A stretch of DNA of 11,967 bases from the NCBI GenBank assembly GCA_964596775.1, contig CAZQVN010000082.1, forward strand, positions 1 to 11,967. Direction: 5' to 3'. How positions within the stretch are numbered: position 1 is the stretch's first letter; each line of letters opens with the position of its first letter. A model generated the notes under the pieces. The model was not told where the DNA came from, did not search any database, and saw nothing but the letters and a program-made list of their open reading frames with translations. Positions 7,354 through 11,967 of the stretch are shown here, piece by piece. The DNA is from CAZQVN01 sp964596775. GTDB lineage: Bacteria > Eisenbacteria > RBG-16-71-46 > JABDJR01 > JAWXBZ01. Both the position numbers and the translations under genes were made by a program.

Positions 7354-8303
7354 CGGGATCCTCCCCCGGTCAGCTGGCGGAACACGTCTTCGAGCGATGC
7401 GGTGTCGTGGCGGAGTTCGGTGATCACCCACCCCCGGTCCACGGCCAGCCGGAACACGGATTCGGCGAGCGCGGCGGCATCGCCGCCGGCCTCGACGACG
7501 AAGCGGTAGCGGAACGATCCGGTTCCGGCCGCCCCGGTGAACTCCACCTGCGAGGTTCCGGCAAACCCGTTGCCGAGGGCGGCTTCGATGTCCGGCCCGG
7601 GACCGCGGAACGTCGCGAACAGTTCCTGCCCCCCGGAAGCCTTGAGGGCCAGCCCCTCCGGCGTGTCGTCGGCCACCAGGGCGCCCCCGGAAATGATCAT
7701 CACCCGGGAGCAGGTGGCCTGGACCTCGGGAAGGATGTGGGTGGACAGGATGACCGTCTTTTCGCGCCCGAGCGTCTTGATCAGCGCGCGGATCTCGACG
7801 ATCTGGTTCGGATCGAGGCCGGACGTGGGCTCGTCGAGGACGAGGATGTCCGGCTCGTGGATCATCGCCTGGGCCAGCCCGACGCGCTGGCGGTACCCCT
7901 TCGACAGCTGCCCGATGTTCTTGGCCACCATCGAGGACAGGCCGCAGACGTCGACCATCCGCTTCACCCGGCGGGTCCGTTCGGCACCGGAGTAGCCGCG
8001 CATTTCGCCGACGTACTCCAGGTAGTCGATGACCCCCATGTCCTCGTAGAGCGGCGCGCTTTCCGGGAGATAACCGAGGCGCCGGCGCACTTCGAGCGAC
8101 TGCTCGCTCACGTCGAAGCCGGCGATCCGGACGGAGCCTTCGTCCGCGGGCAGGAAACCGGTGAGAATGCGCATCGTCGTGGTCTTCCCGGCTCCGTTCG
8201 GCCCGAGGAAACCGAGGACCTCGCCGCGCGCCACGGAGAAGGAGATGTCCTTCACGGCCACGGTGGGACCGTACCTTTTTGTCAGATTTTGGACCTGAAT
8301 CAT
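7350..8303 (-). CDS. ABC transporter ATP-binding protein (GldA-like)
   Basis: A 317-residue cytoplasmic ATPase that would power the permease encoded next. Visible motifs: Walker A GPNGAGKT at 34-41, signature LSKGYRQR at 133-140, Walker B ILVLDEP at 153-159, D-loop SGLD at 161-164 and switch His189 (STHIL). The Q-loop position reads GYLPES, with Glu rather than Gln; this is usual in the GldA/CcmA-like drug and lipid exporter subfamily. Residues after about 215 form the small C-terminal domain common in this subfamily. It is the first gene of a four-gene minus-strand operon and overlaps the permease by four bases. The ATG at 8303 gives the expected N-terminus MIQVQNLTKRYG. No strong Shine-Dalgarno precedes it. 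A promoter candidate lies about 85 bases upstream. Confidence 0.95.
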   Translation of the reverse strand: MIQVQNLTKRYGPTVAVKDISFSVARGEVLGFLGPNGAGKTTTMRILTGFLPADEGSVRIAGFDVSEQSLEVRRRLGYLPESAPLYEDMGVIDYLEYVGEMRGYSGAERTRRVKRMVDVCGLSSMVAKNIGQLSKGYRQRVGLAQAMIHEPDILVLDEPTSGLDPNQIVEIRALIKTLGREKTVILSTHILPEVQATCSRVMIISGGALVADDTPEGLALKASGGQELFATFRGPGPDIEAALGNGFAGTSQVEFTGAAGTGSFRYRFVVEAGGDAAALAESVFRLAVDRGWVITELRHDTASLEDVFRQLTGGGSR

Positions 8304-8385
8304 GTTCCGGCGACCCTGGGGAGTGAGTTAAACCTGTTACGGGCTGATTCCGGCGGCTACAGACAGAGCCGGGGGACCCGTGGTT

Positions 8386-8415
8386 CCAATACAAAATCCG
8401 GCCATGGCTTGTCAA
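8386..8415 (-). promoter_or_regulatory. Candidate sigma70-type promoter for the ABC operon
   Basis: On the minus strand a perfect TTGACA (forward TGTCAA at 8410-8415) is followed after 18 bases by TATTGG (forward CCAATA at 8386-8391). An alternative -10, TGTATT, sits at 16 bases. The segment is noticeably more AT-rich than its surroundings. Transcription would begin near 8379, giving a leader of about 75 bases before the ATPase ATG. The -10 match is mediocre, so confidence is moderate. Confidence 0.45.
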
Positions 8416-8506
8416 ATCATCGGGGCTGGACGGCGCCGGGGACAGTAGCGGAATCATGCCACACATGACCCACTTATGCACTTCTTCATTCTTCCGCCGG
8501 TCTCTG

Positions 8507-8535
8507 TTGACCCCACCCCGGTGACTCTCTATGCT
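8507..8535 (+). promoter_or_regulatory. Candidate sigma70-type promoter for the DUF547-rlmI pair
   Basis: TTGACC at 8507-8512 and TATGCT at 8530-8535 are separated by exactly 17 bases, a good match to the sigma70 consensus (five of six and four of six). The predicted start, near 8542, leaves a leader of about 50 bases. AAGGAG at 8578-8583 then lies eight bases before the ATG. An inverted repeat GTGAC-N15-GTCAC (8521-8545) straddles the -10 and might be an operator. Confidence 0.5.
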
Positions 8536-8591
8536 TCCCGGTCACTCAACACGGGGCAAGGGTGTCCCGACACGATCAAGGAGCATGACCC

Positions 8592-9452
8592 ATGATTCAC
8601 AACAACGCGAACCCGGCCCGGCTGGCTCTCGGAGCCCTGGTTTTCCTGGGTTTGTTCGGTGGCGCGGCCCTGCTGGATGCCGGACTGCTGACCGCCCAGA
8701 CATCGAAGCCGGAGGGTCCCAGGGGTGGCGGCCCCGGCGGTGAAGCCCCTTCCGGCCGGCCGAAGGAATTCGCCTATGCGGAGTACAACGCGCTCCTCGG
8801 AAAGTACGTGAGCCAGGACGGACTTGTCGACTACGCCGCCTGGAAGAAGGCCGGCACCGCCGATCTGGACCGGGTCGTTGCAGCGATGGCCGCCCACCCC
8901 TACTCCAGGGTCTTCAGTCGGGAAGCGCGGCTCGCGTTCCTGATCAACGCCTACAACGCGCTGACGCTCCAGTCGATTCTCAAGGCCTACCCGGTCGGCA
9001 GCGTGATGGACATCGAGGGGTTCTTCGACAAGAGGAAGCATACGCTGTTCGACGGCGCGCACACGCTGGACGACATCGAGAAGAAGCTCATCAAGGGCAC
9101 GTTCTCGGACGTGCCGCAGTACCACTTCGGTCTTGTCTGCGGCGGGAAGGGGTGCCCGCCCCTCAGGAACGAGGCCTACACCGGCGACCAGCTGGTCGTC
9201 CAGCTCGACACGAATGCCCGGGCTTTCGTCACGAACCCGGCGAAGGGGCGCTACGACGGCGACAACAACGTCCTCCATCTCTCCGAGATCTTCCGGTGGT
9301 ACGAGGACGACTTCGAGGCGGCGGACCTCACCCTCAACCGGGTGGTCGCCCCCCACTTCACGCTTTCGGAAGCCATGCGGATCATGAAGGACGAGCCCGC
9401 CATCGAGTTCATCCCGTTCGACTGGGCGTTGAACGACGCGGGCGCACGGTGA
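8592..9452 (+). CDS. DUF547 domain-containing exported protein
   Basis: A 286-residue protein. The N-terminus is a signal peptide or membrane anchor (hydrophobic about 11-35, with a possible cut after LLTA, residue 35), followed by a Gly/Pro-rich linker at 38-57. The rest matches DUF547: VSQDGLVDYAAW (73-84), AFLINAYNALTLQSIL (115-130), YPVGSVMDI (133-141), FGLVCGGKGCPPLRNEAY (179-196, Cys183 and Cys188) and LHLSEIFRWYEDDF (228-241). The family is widespread and its catalytic role is not settled; the conserved Cys/His/Asn pattern has led to suggestions of peptidase- or transglutaminase-like activity. The start is supported by AAGGAG eight bases upstream. An earlier out-of-frame ATG at 8585 is ignored. 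Its stop overlaps the GTG of the methyltransferase gene by four bases, so the two are probably co-translated, although no functional link is known. Confidence 0.9.
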   Translation: MIHNNANPARLALGALVFLGLFGGAALLDAGLLTAQTSKPEGPRGGGPGGEAPSGRPKEFAYAEYNALLGKYVSQDGLVDYAAWKKAGTADLDRVVAAMAAHPYSRVFSREARLAFLINAYNALTLQSILKAYPVGSVMDIEGFFDKRKHTLFDGAHTLDDIEKKLIKGTFSDVPQYHFGLVCGGKGCPPLRNEAYTGDQLVVQLDTNARAFVTNPAKGRYDGDNNVLHLSEIFRWYEDDFEAADLTLNRVVAPHFTLSEAMRIMKDEPAIEFIPFDWALNDAGAR

Positions 9453-10615
9453 AGCAGGCCGTCGTCACGCTGAACCGGACGGGCGCCCGGAGGCTCCAGT
9501 CCGGCCACCCGTGGATCTACAGGCAGAACCTCAAGGATCCGGTTCCGGCCGCGCCCGGAGTCGTCCGCATCCAGGACGACCGCGGAAAGGACCTGGGGGT
9601 CGGCCTGTTCAGTCCGAAGTCCAGGATTCCCGTCCGCGCTCTCAGCCGCGAGATCGTGCCGATCGACGACGCCTTCTTCATCGAGCGCTTCCGCCGGGCC
9701 CGGGAGTACCGGGACTCGCTGGGCCTCATGGGAACCGGCCGCCGTGAGGTCTTCGCGGAGTCGGACGGCCTCCCGTCGCTGATCGTGGACCGGTACGACA
9801 ATCACCTGGTGCTCCAGTGCCTGTCGGCGGGGATGGAGACACTTCGCTCCTCGATCGTCACCGGCCTGCTCGAGGTGTACGAGCCGGCGAGCATCCTCGG
9901 ACGGAACGATCCCTCGGTGAGGACTCTCGAGGGGCTTCCCCGGGCCGTCGAGTCCTGGTTCGGCGACACGCCCGCGAACCTGACCTATCGGGAGGGCGCC
10001 CTGACGTTCGAGGTCAACCCGCACGAGGGGCAGAAGACGGGTGCCTACCTCGACCAGTCCGAGAATCACGCGGTGGCGGCCGCCTGCACGAAGGGGCGGG
10101 TCCTCGACGCATTCAGCTACCACGGCGGGTTTGCCCTGCCCATGGCCTCGAATGCCACTCACGTGACCGCCGTCGACAGCTCGAAACCGGCGCTGGACGT
10201 GCTGATGCGCAACGCCGAACGGAACGGGATCGAGAACATCCGGGCCGTGGAATCCAACGTGTTCGACTACCTGAAATCCGCGGAGAAGCACGGGGACAAG
10301 TTCGACACGATCGTCCTCGATCCCCCCGCGTTCGCCAAGAACCGCTCGGAAGTCGAGGCGGGGCTGCGCGGCTACAAGGACATCAACCTCCGGGCGATGA
10401 AGATTCTCTACCCCGGCGGCAGGCTGATCACCTGCTCCTGCTCCTATCACGCGATGGAAGGACATTTCGTGCAGGTGATCGAGGAAGCCGCCGCGGACGT
10501 CGGGCGACGCTTTCGCCTCGTCGAGAAAAGGACGCAGGGGCGGGATCACCCGCTTCTCATCGGCTTTCCGGAGAGTTACTATCTCAAGTGTCTGATCCTG
10601 GAGTTGCTGGACTAG
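9449..10615 (+). CDS. rlmI: RlmI-type class I SAM-dependent rRNA (cytosine-C5) methyltransferase
   Basis: A 388-residue protein (E. coli RlmI is 396) expected to methylate a cytosine of 23S rRNA, C1962 in E. coli numbering, using SAM. Residues about 1-70 form a PUA-like RNA-binding domain (RLQSGHPWIYRQNL at 15-28). A central segment around 73-185 contains ESDGLPSLIVDRY (104-116). The Rossmann methyltransferase domain follows: GQKTGAYLDQ (194-203), motif I VLDAFSYHGGFAL (218-230), acidic AVDSS (241-245), motif IV DPPAF (291-295) and the cysteine motif TCSCS (328-332). The GTG start at 9449 overlaps the preceding TGA (GTGA). It is preferred because it gives the family-length protein; the frame is open further upstream, but only inside the DUF547 gene. 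No good Shine-Dalgarno is seen, which fits translational coupling. The exact target nucleotide is inferred from family, and an RlmI-related paralogue remains possible. Confidence 0.88.
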   Translation: MKQAVVTLNRTGARRLQSGHPWIYRQNLKDPVPAAPGVVRIQDDRGKDLGVGLFSPKSRIPVRALSREIVPIDDAFFIERFRRAREYRDSLGLMGTGRREVFAESDGLPSLIVDRYDNHLVLQCLSAGMETLRSSIVTGLLEVYEPASILGRNDPSVRTLEGLPRAVESWFGDTPANLTYREGALTFEVNPHEGQKTGAYLDQSENHAVAAACTKGRVLDAFSYHGGFALPMASNATHVTAVDSSKPALDVLMRNAERNGIENIRAVESNVFDYLKSAEKHGDKFDTIVLDPPAFAKNRSEVEAGLRGYKDINLRAMKILYPGGRLITCSCSYHAMEGHFVQVIEEAAADVGRRFRLVEKRTQGRDHPLLIGFPESYYLKCLILELLD

Positions 10616-10661
10616 GGTGCGACGAACGCCCCTCCCGCCGTCTCCGTGATCCGTCGCTTCT

Positions 10662-10674
10662 CAGGCTCCGCCTG
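10662..10674 (+). other. Short hairpin in rlmI/acyltransferase gap
   Basis: The 104 bp gap contains CAGGC-TCC-GCCTG, a perfect 5-bp stem with a three-base loop. It is not followed by a T-run, and no convincing promoter hexamers were found in this gap. It is therefore unclear whether the downstream gene is co-transcribed with rlmI. Confidence 0.2.
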
Positions 10675-10719
10675 GGCCCCGCGATCCGCGCCGGACAACT
10701 TCTTCGAGGCAGGAGTCCC

Positions 10720-11967
10720 ATGGACGATACGAAAGACCTGATTTTCGACTGGAATCTCGAGCCCGGGCCGATCCCGGGCCCCGCACGGAAGATCGAGTTC
10801 GACGACGAGACGCTCCGTGACGGTCTGCAGTCCCCCTCCGTCACCGACCCGCCGATCGAGAAGAAGATCGAGATCCTCCACCTGATGAACGATCTCGGCA
10901 TCCAGACCGCCGACATCGGGCTCCCGGCGGCCGGCCCGCGCGCCCAGGCCGATGTGCTCCGCCTCGCGGAAGAGATCGTCCGCTCGAAGATGAAACTCGT
11001 GCCGAACTGCGCGGCCCGCACGATGCCGTCCGACATCGACCCGATCATCGAGGTGTCGCAGAAGACCGGGATCCCGATCGAGGCCTGCACGTTCCTCGGC
11101 TCCTCCCCGATCCGCCTGTACACGGAAGGCTGGACGGTGGACAAGCTCCTCGGCCTCACCGAAACCGCCGTCAAGTACGCGGTCGGCAACGGGCTTCCCT
11201 GCATGATGGTCACCGAGGACACGACCCGGGCCAACCCGGAAACGCTGCGGAGGATCTACACCACGGCCATCGAGTGCGGCGCGAAGCGGGTCTGCGTGGC
11301 CGACACGACCGGCCACTCCACGCCTGAGGGCGCCGCCGCGGTGATCCGGTTCATCCGGAGCGTCGTCGACGCCACCGGCGAGGACATCAAGGTCGACTGG
11401 CACGGTCACAACGACCGCGGCCTCGGCCTCATCAACTGCATCGCCGCCGCGGCCGCCGGAGCGGACCGGATCCACGGCACCGCGCTCGGCGTCGGGGAGC
11501 GCGTCGGCAATGCCGCGCTGGACCAGGTTCTCGTCAACTTCAAGCTGCTCGGCTGGATCGACAACGACCTGTCGAAACTCAACCTCTACTGCCGGACCGT
11601 GTCCGAGGCCACCTGCGTGGAGATCCCGATCAATTACCCCGTCGTCGGCCGCGACGCCTACCGCACGGCCACCGGCGTCCATGCCGCCGCCGTCATCAAG
11701 GCCGAAAAGCGGGGCGACCAGGCCATCACCGACGCCGTGTACTCGGGCGTTCCCGCCGCGATGTTCGGCCTCGAGCAGTGCATCGAGATCGGCCCGATGA
11801 GCGGCGTTTCGAACGTCACCTACTGGCTGGCCAAGAGGAACATCAAGGCCGACGAGGATCTGGTTCAGGATATTTTCGCGATGGCGAAGTCCTCGGCGAC
11901 GGTCCTGACCGAAGCGGAGGTCCTCCGGATCTGCTCCAAACATGGAATCGGCTCCGCGAGGCGCTGA
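10720..11967 (+). CDS. Isopropylmalate/homocitrate synthase family (DRE-TIM) acyltransferase
   Basis: A 415-residue cytoplasmic enzyme expected to condense acetyl-CoA with a 2-oxoacid. The TIM barrel carries FDDETLRDGLQ at 27-37 (metal Asp29 and catalytic Arg33), EDTTR at 166-170, ADTTGHSTP at 194-202, the metal motif WHGHN at 227-231 and the family signature GVGERVGN at 257-264. TATGVHAAAVIKAEKRGD at 316-333 corresponds to the SGxHxxxxxK subdomain of LeuA-type enzymes. The protein ends about 70 residues after SGVSNV (361-366), too short for the LeuA C-terminal leucine-binding regulatory domain, so it resembles homocitrate synthase or short LeuA-like proteins in length. Start: ATG with AGGAG four bases upstream. 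The stop codon is the last three bases of the window. Substrate (2-oxoisovalerate, 2-oxoglutarate or another 2-oxoacid) is not decidable here; isopropylmalate or homocitrate synthase are the leading options, with citramalate synthase less likely. Confidence 0.88.
   Translation: MDDTKDLIFDWNLEPGPIPGPARKIEFDDETLRDGLQSPSVTDPPIEKKIEILHLMNDLGIQTADIGLPAAGPRAQADVLRLAEEIVRSKMKLVPNCAARTMPSDIDPIIEVSQKTGIPIEACTFLGSSPIRLYTEGWTVDKLLGLTETAVKYAVGNGLPCMMVTEDTTRANPETLRRIYTTAIECGAKRVCVADTTGHSTPEGAAAVIRFIRSVVDATGEDIKVDWHGHNDRGLGLINCIAAAAAGADRIHGTALGVGERVGNAALDQVLVNFKLLGWIDNDLSKLNLYCRTVSEATCVEIPINYPVVGRDAYRTATGVHAAAVIKAEKRGDQAITDAVYSGVPAAMFGLEQCIEIGPMSGVSNVTYWLAKRNIKADEDLVQDIFAMAKSSATVLTEAEVLRICSKHGIGSARR

Noticed and set aside
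8041..8085. Glutamate instead of glutamine at the ATPase Q-loop (GYLPES)
   Set aside because: GldA/CcmA-like exporter ATPases commonly have GYLPE here, so this is not an active-site defect.
7354..8481. Open frame extending the permease upstream on the minus strand
   Set aside because: It overlaps the well-supported ATPase gene in another frame. The ATG at 7353 has GGAGG six bases upstream and gives the normal permease N-terminus.
8464..8592. Nine-base direct repeat CATGACCCA at 8464-8472 and 8584-8592
   Set aside because: One pair of 9-mers in about 290 bp is not far from chance expectation, and no additional copies or partner structure were seen.
9817..10719. Open frame extending the acyltransferase upstream, and the similar extension of the methyltransferase from 9152
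   Set aside because: Both run through real genes in other frames and yield low-complexity Arg/Gly/Pro sequence. The starts at 10720 and 9449 fit family length and context.

Overview
The window is GC-rich (roughly two-thirds G+C by eye) and densely coded: eight genes with short gaps, frequent start/stop overlaps, and no mobile element, RNA gene or CRISPR array that I could find. It looks like ordinary bacterial chromosome. The lineage cannot be fixed from this sequence. A Gld-type ABC exporter operon, a DUF547 protein and a lipoprotein of the serine beta-lactamase fold in high-GC DNA would suit an uncultured or environmental phylum such as Gemmatimonadota, Eisenbacteria, Acidobacteriota or a deltaproteobacterial group, but this is inference only.

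Layout. At 3-2774 (+) is a complete phosphoenolpyruvate carboxylase (ppc), the anaplerotic enzyme that makes oxaloacetate. At 2851-4002 (+), 76 bp downstream, is a lipoprotein of the class C beta-lactamase/serine hydrolase fold. Two of its catalytic motif residues are replaced, so it may be a pseudoenzyme. It converges on a four-gene minus-strand operon that reads from 8303 down to 4041: ABC ATPase, ABC-2 permease, GldG-like auxiliary membrane protein and DUF4340 membrane-anchored protein. All three junctions in this operon overlap (4, 1 and 4 bases), so the genes are probably translationally coupled and the products probably form one envelope complex.

The 288 bp region 8304-8591 is the only sizeable non-coding stretch. 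It carries sigma70-like promoter candidates on both strands, one for the ABC operon and one for the rightward DUF547 gene (8592-9452). DUF547 overlaps by 4 bases, at a GTG start, the RlmI-type 23S rRNA cytosine methyltransferase (9449-10615). After a 104 bp gap comes a complete DRE-TIM acyltransferase of the isopropylmalate/homocitrate synthase family (10720-11967), which ends on the last base of the window.

Functional reading. The ppc and isopropylmalate/homocitrate-synthase-like genes both belong to central carbon and amino-acid metabolism, but they are not in one operon here. The ABC operon is the clearest multi-gene system. Its architecture is known from Gld-type and related exporters, but the substrate outside gliding Bacteroidota is generally unknown. 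The least expected observations are the substituted active site of the serine-hydrolase-fold lipoprotein and the changed allosteric ligands in PEP carboxylase. I did not see a convincing wholly new system.
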